From Solibacillus silvestris (GTDB lineage: Bacteria > Bacillota > Bacilli > Bacillales_A > Planococcaceae): a stretch of DNA of 64,000 nt. This document shows, piece after piece, positions 9,385 to 17,146 of this stretch; the first letter of the stretch is position 1, and each line of letters starts with the position of its first letter. The DNA lies in contig CP014609.1 in assembly GCA_001586195.1 (NCBI GenBank), positions 1,896,001 through 1,960,000 of the forward strand, given 5' to 3'. The notes under the pieces are model-generated. The model was not told the origin of the DNA and searched no databases. It saw nothing but the letters and a program-made list of their open reading frames with translations. Made by a program: the position numbers and the translations under genes.

Positions 9385-9819
9385 TTGGAAAGTGAGGAAA
9401 TTCACGTGCAGGAGGAAACCATTTTTGAGATTATACATAATATGGATAAAATGACAAACAATCTGATTATTCAGTGGAATAAGGGTTTCAATAAAGGTTT
9501 GGGAGTAACGCATGTTCTAATTCTTGGTCATTTAAAGGTAAATGGAAAAAGTCGTCCTTCTGATATGGCAAAAGCGCTTGGATTAACACCACCTACAGTT
9601 ACACATTTAACCGAAAAGTTAGTAAAAATGGAGTTAATTACCCGCTCCATTGATGAAAATGACCGCCGAATCATTTATTTGGAAATCACATATGCTGGTG
9701 AAATGATTTTAAAAGAGGCTAATGAATCTGGGCAGTTATTAAGGAAGAAAATATTTGAAAAACTTACGGATGAAGAAAGACAACAAATGTTGCAAATCTA
9801 CAAAAAACTTAATAAATAG
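9385..9819 (+). CDS. MarR-family transcriptional regulator
   Basis: 144 residues. The winged helix-turn-helix is clear: RPSDMAKALGLTPPTVTHLT (recognition helix), then ELITRSIDENDRRIIYLEIT, the DxRxxxxxLT wing of MarR. Helical dimerisation arms lie at both ends. It starts at a TTG with GGGGG 8 nt upstream. No intact neighbour is co-directional; the decayed frames just upstream may have been its target genes. A ligand-responsive repressor by family; inducer unknown. Confidence 0.88.
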   Translation: MESEEIHVQEETIFEIIHNMDKMTNNLIIQWNKGFNKGLGVTHVLILGHLKVNGKSRPSDMAKALGLTPPTVTHLTEKLVKMELITRSIDENDRRIIYLEITYAGEMILKEANESGQLLRKKIFEKLTDEERQQMLQIYKKLNK

Positions 9820-9824
9820 CGATG

Positions 9825-9857
9825 AGAAAGAACTACGTTTAGTAGCTCTTTTTTATT
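9825..9857 (+). terminator. Terminator of the marR-like gene
   Basis: AAAGAACTAC pairs imperfectly with GTAGCTCTTT and is followed by a T-rich run, 5 bp past the stop codon. Confidence 0.7.
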
Positions 9858-9947
9858 TTATGGTAGTATCCCCGTATAGAGACTTTGAGATTATAAAGGT
9901 TGTCAATAAGAAATGGCGGTCCTTTTCGAAACATTACTTGTATGATG

Positions 9948-10108
9948 CTTTTTGATGAATCACCCCGCAAAGACAATAGCGACAACTCCACTGATTACAT
10001 AAAACAGTTTTTTATATTGTTGTGAAATAGAAACAATCCCCTAAGAAAGAAAGGCTCATACAAGGCCATAGATCATATTGCCAATTGTAGTAGCAGAGAT
10101 GAAATACG
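9948..10108 (-). pseudogene. LysE/RhtB-type exporter remnant (C-terminal helices)
   Basis: The minus strand reads YFISATTIGNMIYGLV, stop, AFLS, stop, GIVSISQQYKKLFYVISGVV then AIVFAG, stop, FIKK in one frame. The helix-basic loop-helix pattern with a final 'xxFIKK' resembles the last two helices of LysE-family amino-acid exporters. Three in-frame stops show it is dead. Confidence 0.45.
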
Positions 10109-10185
10109 AATATGTAAATTAATAAGCTTATTGGTTAAAGCTTTTTTAATTTTGCCAAAAAATAAGTAAGATTTCTAACTTTTAA

Positions 10186-10240
10186 GTTCAACAATGGGGC
10201 CCTTTTCTTGAATTGAACTGCACCCCAAATGTTAGACACA
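10186..10240. repeat. Palindromic repeat copy D, left half joined to an IS-end-like sequence
   Basis: GTTCAACAATGGGGCCC begins the repeat, which breaks at about 10216 into TGCACCCCAAATGTTAGACA. The latter resembles terminal repeats of IS3-family elements. The right half of the repeat is absent. Confidence 0.55.
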
Positions 10241-10289
10241 ACTACCAAGGGAATACAGTTCGGATTTGGTAACTATACTTAAGTGAATG

Positions 10290-10340
10290 TTATTAAACAA
10301 TATAGCCCTTTAATAGAAGAATCGATTTCAAGATAATCCA
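10290..10340. repeat. Palindromic repeat copy E (left half, diverged)
   Basis: ATTAAACAATATAGCCC followed by TTTAATAGAAGAATCGAT. The right end is not recognisable. Confidence 0.5.
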
Positions 10341-10367
10341 AAAGGTAATAATAAAGTTTGTCCGCCT

Positions 10368-11177
10368 TTAAGAATGTAGAAAAATTCTACATGATTTAAT
10401 TTTAATTTTATTTATTATTTCAGAAATAGAGTGAATGATAATGTCCGGTCTATCCATATATATAGAATGGCTAGAATTTTTAGCGAATACAATTTTGCTG
10501 TTGCTAGAAAGGTTTCCCTGTCTAGTAATGAGTTCTTGCCACTTTTCTTCTAAGATTCTTAATTCTTCCCCTGGCAGCCCGCCTTGTACTCCCAACTTAA
10601 TGCTAAACTCTACATCTAAAACAATCAGCGGAACATTGAGAGTCGTTCCTAAAGATTTAATAATCTCAGCATCTTGTTTCCAATTGCTTATTTCAAAATA
10701 CATCGCTTTGTATATAGAAGGTCTTATTTGAAAGTCTAATAATCTCTGTCGAACTTCTTTAGGATATGATTTTTGCTTTTCAGAAAGAGTAGGGTTTAAT
10801 AGTATCCTTAATTGCTCTTGTTTCATCGATGAATAAGATTTACAATTCTCTAACCAAACTTCATCAGAGTCAGTTTCATCTATTATAGGTAAATTTAATT
10901 CGTCTAATTCATGTAGATCTACAGAGGATGAATCCACCAAAACCATTCCTGCAACCATTTTAGGATAACTTTTAGCAAAATGTTGTACGCATAATCCCCC
11001 ATAGGAATGACCAACCAATACAATTGGTTCCGAAATTTCAAGAACTGATATTAAATCAAATAATTCCTTAACGACTGCTCCAGTATTACGGACTTCACTC
11101 CCTATTTCAATTTCTCCAAGTCCAGGTCTATGCACAATTACTACTCTACTGGTTTTACTTAACAGTTCAACTTTATT
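10368..11177 (-). pseudogene. Alpha/beta hydrolase lacking its N-terminus
   Basis: The open frame includes the nucleophile elbow GHSYGG, an acidic residue after a late strand (VPLIVLDVEF) and a C-terminal His (SSHSIYM). The protein begins abruptly at VELLSKTSRVVIVHRPGLGE, which is strand 4 of the fold, after an in-frame stop at 11178-11180. The first strands and the HG oxyanion motif, about 40-50 residues, are missing. The only candidate start is an internal GTG at 11135 with no good ribosome site. Most likely a truncated, inactive gene. Confidence 0.7.
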
Positions 11178-11223
11178 TCAAAGTCACATTTGCAACCATT
11201 AAATCTTACAGTTAGCATATAAC

Positions 11224-11271
11224 AAAAGAGCTTAGAGAACATGAATAATTCGTGTTCTTTAAGCTTTTTTC
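11224..11271. terminator. Bidirectional terminator-like hairpin
   Basis: AGCTTAGAGAACA pairs with TGTTCTTTAAGCT around ATGAATAATTCG-type loop bases and is flanked by A and T runs. It lies downstream of the minus-strand quinone oxidoreductase. Confidence 0.6.
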
Positions 11272-11353
11272 AAAACCCCATTTACTTATGATACGGTTCA
11301 ACTCATCGCATCTAAATGAGGTTTCCTAAATCTGTTCAATATAGCTACTCATT

Positions 11354-12319
11354 TTATGGTCTTAATAAAATTTTCCCAGTGCTTTTGCGGCTTTCTAGAA
11401 AACGATGTGCTTCGCGGCCATCTCGCAGTGCAAATACTGTAGGCTCAGATACCGTCACTTTCCCCTCTTCTATCCAACGGAACAACTCGGCTGATCGGAC
11501 TGCCCGTTCCTCACGAGAAGTAAGGACATTCCAAAGATCCCCACCAGTCAAAGTCTTTGACGTATCCATCAACATTCTTGGGTCAACTGGAACAGGGTCA
11601 CCACCTGCCATCCCATAAAATACAACTGTTCCCCCAATGCGCGTGACTGCAAAACTGTCTTCAAGTGTTGATCCTACTGAGTCATAGACTACATCCACAC
11701 CTTTTCCGTTTGTTTCCTCTAAAATTTTTCTCTTCCAATCATCCGAGTACAGGAAAACCTGATTCGCTCCTGCCTTCTTAGCTACGGACGCCTTCTCCGT
11801 TGAAGAAGTTAAACCAATGACCCTTCCTCCAAGGACCTTTGCAATTTGAACAAGCAACTGTCCAACGCCTCCTGCCGCCGCATGAACTAGAATAATATCG
11901 TTCTCGTTAACAGCATAACTATCCTTTGCTAAATAGTGGGCAGTTAAGCCTTGCAGCAAAACGGAAGCCGCCTCTTCAAATGAAACGTTCTCTGGAAGGG
12001 GAATTATCTTTTCCATTGGAGCTGCCACTTGTTCCGCGTTAGCATATTGGACATCGGCAAATGCAACAGGGTCGCCAACACTTATTCCTTGAACATTAGC
12101 TCCAGTCTTTTCAACAACTCCCGCCCCTTCATAACCTAAAATAAACGGGGCATTGCCAGTAAGATGATAATTCCCTTTTCTTCTATAAATATCTGCAAAA
12201 TTCAAGCCAATTGCTTTCATCCTTACTAATATTTCATCAGGACCGATAACCGGATCCGCAATTTCAACATATTCTAGTACTTCCGGTCCTCCGAATGTAT
12301 TAAATACAAGTGCTTTCAA
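11354..12319 (-). CDS. NADPH:quinone reductase-like zinc-independent MDR oxidoreductase
   Basis: 321 residues, full length for quinone oxidoreductases. MKALVFNTFGGPEVLEY start, IGLNFADIYRRKGNY, GYEGAGVVEKTGANVQG, nucleotide-binding VHAAAGGVGQLLVQIAK (A-A-x-G-G-V-G), then YDSVGSTLEDSF and GKILLRP at the end. No zinc-binding Cys set is present, consistent with QOR rather than alcohol dehydrogenase. Ribosome site AGGAGG. Its GC content is visibly higher than that of its neighbours, possibly a recent acquisition. Likely role: reduction of quinones or enones with NADPH. Confidence 0.88.
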   Translation of the reverse strand: MKALVFNTFGGPEVLEYVEIADPVIGPDEILVRMKAIGLNFADIYRRKGNYHLTGNAPFILGYEGAGVVEKTGANVQGISVGDPVAFADVQYANAEQVAAPMEKIIPLPENVSFEEAASVLLQGLTAHYLAKDSYAVNENDIILVHAAAGGVGQLLVQIAKVLGGRVIGLTSSTEKASVAKKAGANQVFLYSDDWKRKILEETNGKGVDVVYDSVGSTLEDSFAVTRIGGTVVFYGMAGGDPVPVDPRMLMDTSKTLTGGDLWNVLTSREERAVRSAELFRWIEEGKVTVSEPTVFALRDGREAHRFLESRKSTGKILLRP

Positions 12320-12604
12320 ATGAACAACCTCCTCTTATATCTCTTTGGATAAATAATAAAATAATTAAACGATTATAGATGCAAATCAGTGCTAAAGTCC
12401 ACCTAGAGCGCCTATCATTAAACGTTTTAGGTGGTATTTGTCATAAAACTCCACTCACTTATGGTACGGTTCACCCAAATTAATCCAAAAGCCTTTTAAT
12501 AATTTACCAATAAGCCCTTTGAATTCTTATTCAAGAAAAGCACCCTATTGTTGAATATAAGGTATTAAATTTTGCACACTTTACTTGAAAGAAGGTTATC
12601 CTTT
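12320..12604. other. Gap with short repeats
   Basis: Holds repeat copy F and a short phrase (CACTTATGGTACGGTTCA at about 12456-12473) that also occurs as ACTTATGATACGGTTCAA at about 11284-11301. No gene seen. Confidence 0.5.
12505..12556. repeat. Palindromic repeat copy F
   Basis: TTACCAATAAGCCC at the left, GAATTCTTATTCAAG in the middle, CACCCTATTGTTGAAT at the right. The left end is diverged. Confidence 0.6.
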
Positions 12605-12605
12605 A

Positions 12606-13271
12606 TTACTCCTCCGAAATTTCAATAATAATTCCCTTCCTAACAAGCCTTTTATGATTATAAGGAACATAACTTAATTCTTTATACTTTTCATTCCAAA
12701 TAATATTTATGAAATAAGATGGTTCTTTAAGAAAATAATCTGGAGACACATTCTCGAAACAATAACATTCGTTAGGGTAAGTTTCTCCACATTCAAATAA
12801 TTCAAGAACATCATTCTCGATTGCACATCCACCAATTATGAAATCATAAACAGAATACAATTCTATCAGGAAATTTGTAAAGTCATTAATTTCATCATTT
12901 TTTATCCCAATTTGTTCCCATCCTGAAGCCTCAAAAATAGAACCTTCAAACAAAAAATTAACCATTATGGAATTGGAAGAAACCTTTTCTATTTGTAATG
13001 TTGCTTTTCGTTTCCTTGTTAAATAGACATATAACCTTAAATATAAAGAATGTATGTAATCTGTTTGTGGGTCTTCTTCGTCATAAGGATAACCTCTATC
13101 AAAAGAATCAATAATTTCTTCAATGTTCTTGTCAACAGTTTCAACTGTGTATCTGATCTTTGAAAGCAACTCTATAATATTCTGGATTGTTTTCCTTTTA
13201 TTTTCTTTAATGTCCAATAAGAAACTAACTTCAAGGAAAGGGCCGCCTTGCAGCCATTGTGGAAATTCCAT
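12606..13271 (-). CDS. Hypothetical protein
   Basis: 222 residues when started at the ATG at 13271, which has GGAGGG 6 nt upstream; the frame open to 13325 adds 18 residues without a ribosome site. The protein is acidic, soluble and has no signal peptide. It contains aromatic and acidic stretches (YPYDEEDPQTDYIHS, CGETYPNECYCFENVSPDYF). I do not recognise the family. Lone polymorphic-toxin immunity proteins look similar in size and composition, but there is no toxin neighbour, so that is only a guess. Confidence 0.65.
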   Translation of the reverse strand: MEFPQWLQGGPFLEVSFLLDIKENKRKTIQNIIELLSKIRYTVETVDKNIEEIIDSFDRGYPYDEEDPQTDYIHSLYLRLYVYLTRKRKATLQIEKVSSNSIMVNFLFEGSIFEASGWEQIGIKNDEINDFTNFLIELYSVYDFIIGGCAIENDVLELFECGETYPNECYCFENVSPDYFLKEPSYFINIIWNEKYKELSYVPYNHKRLVRKGIIIEISEE

Positions 13272-13390
13272 CCTAATCCCTCCAAACCTTTTAATGCATA
13301 TTTCAATAATACTATTTTCTTCCAATATTCTCCTGTTAGTTTAATTAACTTGCTAACAATCTTACCTATATTTCATCGAAATTTTAAATA

Positions 13391-13460
13391 CATTACTCCA
13401 CAATCTGGCCCTATAACGGAAAAACGCGATTTTCTTATTGAAGAATCGCGCCCGATCGTA
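13391..13460. repeat. Palindromic repeat copy G (near full length)
   Basis: Left end ATTACTCCACAATCTGGCCC, interior AACGCGATT/AATCGCG hairpin around TTCTTATTGAAG, right end GCGCCCGATCG. It abuts the IS110 relic. Confidence 0.8.
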
Positions 13461-13464
13461 TTAT

Positions 13465-13705
13465 TAGGTCAGCCAGAAAATATTTCTGGTTGACCATTAT
13501 TTATATCGATATATGATAACGGTAGCCGGGGTAGAACGTTCGCGCCCGTGGGGCTAAGACCTTGTCCGCAAAACAGTTCACCCCCTACTTGTAGAAACAT
13601 GTTTGAGGCTGGTTGGGACATTGATCTCGTATAACAAGCGAACTATGACACTACAAAGAGGATTTAGGGGTTACCGGCAATTATCATTTTGAAGGAGGAA
13701 TTATA
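13465..13705 (+). mobile_element. IS110-family left end with possible bridge-RNA region
   Basis: About 240 bp of structured non-coding DNA immediately precedes an IS110-type transposase start. It is richer in GC than its surroundings, with runs such as GGTAGCCGGGGTAG and GTTGGGACATTGATCTCG, and ends in the AAGGAGG ribosome site. In IS110-group elements the segment upstream of the transposase encodes the bridge RNA that pairs with donor and target. The exact left boundary is not visible; it may be near 13465, where repeat G ends. Confidence 0.5.
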
Positions 13706-13935
13706 ATGAATCCAGTCATTGGTCTGGATTTAGCTAAAGGTGAAAGTCAGGTTCAAGCATATTTGCAAAGAAAGAAGCCCTACAAGAAAAGCTTTAAAGT
13801 GAAATATGATTTTGATGGGTTAGCTAGTTTATTAGATTTTATTAAAGAAGTAGAAGATATTTCAGGAGAATGTCCCCTCTGGAGCTACTGACTAGAGTCT
13901 CTTCGTATTGCAGTAATTTCAAAGCGATTTCATAA
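13706..13935 (+). pseudogene. IS110-family transposase, N-terminal fragment
   Basis: Starts MNPVIGLDLAKGESQVQAYL, the RuvC-like DEDD domain opening (GLDLAKG) of IS110 recombinases, preceded by AAGGAGG. The frame stops after 61 codons, against about 400 in intact family members. Just beyond, a shifted frame gives GATD, stop, SLFVLQ, reminiscent of the next E-A-T-G-x-Y-H segment. The catalytic C-terminal Tnp_20 serine domain is absent, so the element cannot move on its own. Confidence 0.75.
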
Positions 13936-13939
13936 CACC

Positions 13940-14296
13940 TTATTTCTTTAAGGGCATAAATAAGGAAGGATTTAGCTCAACACTTTCAATTACAATAGCA
14001 GTTAAGCCTTTATCTGATTTAGTTTCATGCCATTCATCTTTTTCCCAAAACACCGCATCTCCAGATTGAACCTTAAAATACTCATCTTTATCGTTACGTA
14101 CATACCCTTCTCCTGCTATTACTAATAAAAGTTGGGGGACTACTGCTTGATGATATCCTATAACGCCACCTTCCTCTAAGTGCATACATCCAATATTGGT
14201 TGTTTTATCTGTTTGAATAACTCGAGACATTATAAAATTTGAATTAAAATGAAAAATCTTCTTACCACTATCTTTACTAATTTTATAAAACTTCAT
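13940..14296 (-). CDS. Small cupin-domain protein
   Basis: 118 residues, a single beta-barrel cupin: MHLEEGGVIGYHQAVVPQLL (motif 1 region, partly altered), VIAGEGYVRNDKDEYFKVQSGD and AVFWEKDEWHETKSDKG (motif 2 with G-D-x6-W-x-x-D-E-W-H). His residues suitable for metal are present in both motifs. Ribosome site GGAGG. The stop lies a few bases from the IS110 relic. Function unknown; such proteins are often sugar-binding or dioxygenase-like. Confidence 0.82.
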   Translation of the reverse strand: MKFYKISKDSGKKIFHFNSNFIMSRVIQTDKTTNIGCMHLEEGGVIGYHQAVVPQLLLVIAGEGYVRNDKDEYFKVQSGDAVFWEKDEWHETKSDKGLTAIVIESVELNPSLFMPLKK

Positions 14297-14329
14297 TATG
14301 TACCTCCAAGAATCCGTATATAGAACACT

Positions 14330-14384
14330 TATTCAAATAAAGGGCCTCTCCCTTTTTCCAGGAAAACGCCAGATTGTTGCATAA
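14330..14384. repeat. Palindromic repeat copy H
   Basis: ACTTATTCAAATAAAGGGCC at the left, a CTCCCTTTTTCCAGG core and CGCCAGATTGTTGCATAA at the right. It lies between the cupin and DUF4188 genes. Confidence 0.65.
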
Positions 14385-14549
14385 GGGTGGCATCAAATTT
14401 ATACATATACAATAATAAACAAAAAGGATGTTACCAAACGTCGCTTTTAGTGCGTTTTTTATTAACTAACAGAGCAGGATAGTGAAAAATAGCTTATATT
14501 TTAGATATTGAATATCAGCTTTTTTAATATAATTATTAGGAATTCCAAA

Positions 14550-15023
14550 TTAGCCATTCATTCTTTTTTGAGCAGTATTAGTATCTTTAGATACTGGTAT
14601 GTGTTCAGTAGCTTTAGATAAACCTGTTTTGGGCATATTAACATAAATTGCTTCAGAAGCACCTTTTTCTATTTGATAGGTTTCGTGAAAAACACCGACA
14701 CTCCCATTATCTTTAATCTTATTATTGTATGTTTTCCAAGCATATGAATGATTTTTTCCGTGAGCATAGTTTACTAATTCTTCGAATCCTACCCAATATT
14801 GAACTAAGATTACTTTTCTCCAACTAAATAAAAATTCGGTATGTAAGAAACCCCATTGAGAGTTTTGATACAATTCTTTAACCATAGGTCCCATAGCATT
14901 AAAAACTGGTACCCACTTCCAAAATTTTAATAGATGATTAATACGCATACCAATAATAAATACAACAATTTCTTTATCCTTGCAATTAGCTATATACCTG
15001 CCGTTAAAAATTTTAGTTCCCAT
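14550..15023 (-). CDS. DUF4188-family (monooxygenase-like) protein
   Basis: 157 residues from the ATG at 15023 (AAGGGG 9 nt upstream); 23 upstream codons open to 15092 look non-native. Features include VVFIIGMRINHLLKFWKWVP, NAMGPMVKELY, WRKVILVQYWVGFEELVNYA and VGVFHETYQI. This is the ferredoxin-like alpha+beta-barrel pattern of DUF4188, related to small haem-free monooxygenases and aldoxime-dehydratase-associated proteins. Single gene; true reaction unknown. Confidence 0.8.
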   Translation of the reverse strand: MGTKIFNGRYIANCKDKEIVVFIIGMRINHLLKFWKWVPVFNAMGPMVKELYQNSQWGFLHTEFLFSWRKVILVQYWVGFEELVNYAHGKNHSYAWKTYNNKIKDNGSVGVFHETYQIEKGASEAIYVNMPKTGLSKATEHIPVSKDTNTAQKRMNG

Positions 15024-15208
15024 TAAGATATCCCCTTTTTTACTGAATATAAATAATGTGTAGCTCTTCAATAAATCATAACGAAATTCCATAAATTTTC
15101 CAGTTGTTAAAGTATGGATTGTGAAAGAATGTACTTAAACTAACGCTATCGTTAATTGAAATACAGAAAGTTCCTGAAGCGTCGTTTGGTACTATGCATA
15201 AAAGATTA

Positions 15209-15279
15209 TTATTCAACAATATGGCCCTTTACGGAAAGCGCGATCTTCTTATTGGAGAATCGTGCCCGATTGTTGAATA
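15209..15279. repeat. Palindromic repeat copy I (best consensus match)
   Basis: TTATTCAACAATATGGCCC at the left, GCGCGATCTTCTTATTGGAG in the core and GTGCCCGATTGTTGAATA at the right. Both ends are intact 12-bp inverted arms. Confidence 0.88.
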
Positions 15280-15374
15280 TCAAAATAAGAGTATTGTCGA
15301 AAATTATTTTTATTGTGATATATGTTTGTACTCTAATATTTCTAGTTTAAACTCATGTTTACATATTTGCTTAT

Positions 15375-15521
15375 TTATTTTTCACTATCACAGTACGGGG
15401 ATATTCTTACCTTAACCAAATCTTCTTTACCATTCCCGTTAAGTTGTTCTGAAGGAATATCAATTCTTACAGTAACATCATAAGAATGATTATTATTGTA
15501 AGTAATATCACAATTCCTCTT
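15375..15521 (-). pseudogene. C-terminal fragment of an unknown protein
   Basis: 48 codons open on the minus strand read NCDITYNNNHSYDVTVRIDI, then PSEQLNGNGKEDLVKVRISP and YCDSEK with a stop. Codon use looks real, but an in-frame stop at 15522-15524 and the lack of any start show it is a relic. Family not recognised. Confidence 0.45.
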
Positions 15522-15710
15522 CTATTCCAAATAAGACCGTTCTACCATACATACAAGGAAGTTCCCAAATACGATTTTGGGAACGGGAATGGACTGTAAT
15601 TAATGTTACCAAACGACTCTTTGGAAAGGTTATACTTTAACTGATGAAGCAGCTTAATTAAACTAGAATAACGCTAAAGGGTAGATGATTTTTAACATGG
15701 AGGTTAAGTT

Positions 15711-16139
15711 ATGTGGAAGAATTATTTGAGCAGTATTATAAAAGACAGTCAGTTTAAAGTACCTGCAACAGAAAAAGAGATAATTTCGATAAAAAAAGAA
15801 TTAAACACTGAATTACCAAAGAAATTGACTGAATTATACAAGGAGACAAATGGAGTAGATAGCGAATACTACTCTTATATTTGGTCAACGGATCAAATGG
15901 TAAGGGAAAATTTATCTGTTTGGGGTATTGAAGAATATGAAAACTATAAGAAGCCAGATAACTTATTATTCTTTGTTGATGCAGGTAATGGCGAATTATT
16001 TGGTTATTTAATAGTGGATGGGAAAGTTCAAAATGAGGACATTTATGGTTGGAATCATGAAGATGGTAGTCAGAAAATTATTGCATCTTCATTAGAAGAG
16101 TTTATTAAAAGATGGTATAGTGGAGGAATTTCTATCTAA
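15711..16139 (+). CDS. SMI1/KNR4-family protein
   Basis: 142 residues. SMI1/KNR4 signature: PATEKEIISIKKELNTELPK (helix with the 'lP.dl' motif), LTELYKETNGVD, LLFFVDAGNGELFGYLIVDG, VQNEDIYGWNHEDGS and SLEEFIKRWYSGG. Ribosome site GGAGG before ATG. Family members are commonly immunity proteins of contact-dependent or polymorphic toxins, but no toxin gene is adjacent, so this is an orphan. Confidence 0.88.
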   Translation: MWKNYLSSIIKDSQFKVPATEKEIISIKKELNTELPKKLTELYKETNGVDSEYYSYIWSTDQMVRENLSVWGIEEYENYKKPDNLLFFVDAGNGELFGYLIVDGKVQNEDIYGWNHEDGSQKIIASSLEEFIKRWYSGGISI

Positions 16140-16258
16140 ATAAACCCTAACGGATGCTTTAGTGTAACAAAATCATTTCCAAAAATCGCTTTGGCTGTAT
16201 TTTCATTATTCTAAAATCGTTCATGATTGTGGAGAAAAATAAGTAAACGGAGGAAAAA

Positions 16259-16873
16259 ATGAGTACACTCGTATATTTAACAAGACACGGAGAAACCGTG
16301 TGGAATACAAAAAAACTCATGCAAGGCTGGAAGGACTCATCTTTAACAGATAAGGGGATAAAACAGGCAAAACAATTAGCTCAAAGACTGTCTGAAGTAC
16401 CATTTGACGCTATTTATTCAAGTACGAGTGATAGGGCTGTGAAAACTGCTGAAATAATTAAAGGGAAAAGACCTGTGCAAGTAATTCAAACTGATACTTT
16501 AAGAGAACTTTCTTTTGGAAATTGGGAAGGAAAAACATTTGATGAAAACGAAAGGGAAAGCCCGAAAGAATGGAGTGCTTTTTGGGAAACTCCTCATATT
16601 TTTTCAAGCAATACTGTAGAATGCTTTAGTAAAGTGCAAGAAAGAATGGTTAAAACAATAAACTACATAGTTAAACAACATCCTAACGAAACTGTTTGTG
16701 TAGTTTCTCATTCTATTGCCCTTAAATTACTGTTAGACTTCTTTGAAAACAATACGCTTGAAAATTTATGGTCTTCTTTACCTATTCCTCCAACAAGTTT
16801 AACTTTGCTTAAAATAGACAGTGTAACAAATGAGATTATATTTAAATGTGATACTACTCACTATAATGCATAA
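16259..16873 (+). CDS. Histidine phosphatase (phosphoglycerate-mutase-like)
   Basis: 204 residues. Catalytic LTRHGETVWN (RHG, His near residue 10), then SSTSDRAVKTAEII, LRELSFGNWEGKTF, and the second His in VCVVSHSIALKLLLDFF. Cofactor-independent-type small phosphatase of the histidine acid phosphatase superfamily. Ribosome site CGGAGG. Substrate not determinable; relatives act on phosphorylated sugars, alpha-ribazole phosphate or nucleotides. Confidence 0.9.
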   Translation: MSTLVYLTRHGETVWNTKKLMQGWKDSSLTDKGIKQAKQLAQRLSEVPFDAIYSSTSDRAVKTAEIIKGKRPVQVIQTDTLRELSFGNWEGKTFDENERESPKEWSAFWETPHIFSSNTVECFSKVQERMVKTINYIVKQHPNETVCVVSHSIALKLLLDFFENNTLENLWSSLPIPPTSLTLLKIDSVTNEIIFKCDTTHYNA

Positions 16874-17028
16874 AGACTTTTTTCACCAAACAAGCGCTAT
16901 TATTAAAGGGTCTCTATTTTCATTAAATACATTATGCAATATAAATTTTAATAATGTTTCTAAATGAAAATTGGGGGGCAAAAGAAAAATCGGTAAACGT
17001 TGTTGTATCAATCTTTTATTATGGAAAC

Positions 17029-17054
17029 GAACCCCCCTGCTATGCGGGGGGTTC
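17029..17054. terminator. GC-rich hairpin between the phosphatase and bioB
   Basis: GAACCCCCC pairs perfectly with GGGGGGTTC around an 8-nt loop. It lies between two convergent genes and can stop both, though the T runs are short. Confidence 0.65.
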
Positions 17055-17146
17055 TAAAGAACTTTTAGCTATGAACCTAATCAAGGATCGGACACTGTGC
17101 TTTTCATTATTCATTTTCGTATAGCAAAAATCGGTTCTAATTAAAG

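Larger units (their letters stand above)
15024..15710. other. Gap with repeat and coding relic
   Basis: Contains repeat copy I and a minus-strand coding relic (listed separately). At 15540-15710 I see only a possible promoter region of the SMI1-type gene. Confidence 0.5.

Noticed and set aside
15711-16139. Antiphage or toxin-immunity island around the SMI1 gene
   Set aside because: No toxin, nuclease, reverse transcriptase or helicase nearby; neighbours are relics and a phosphatase.
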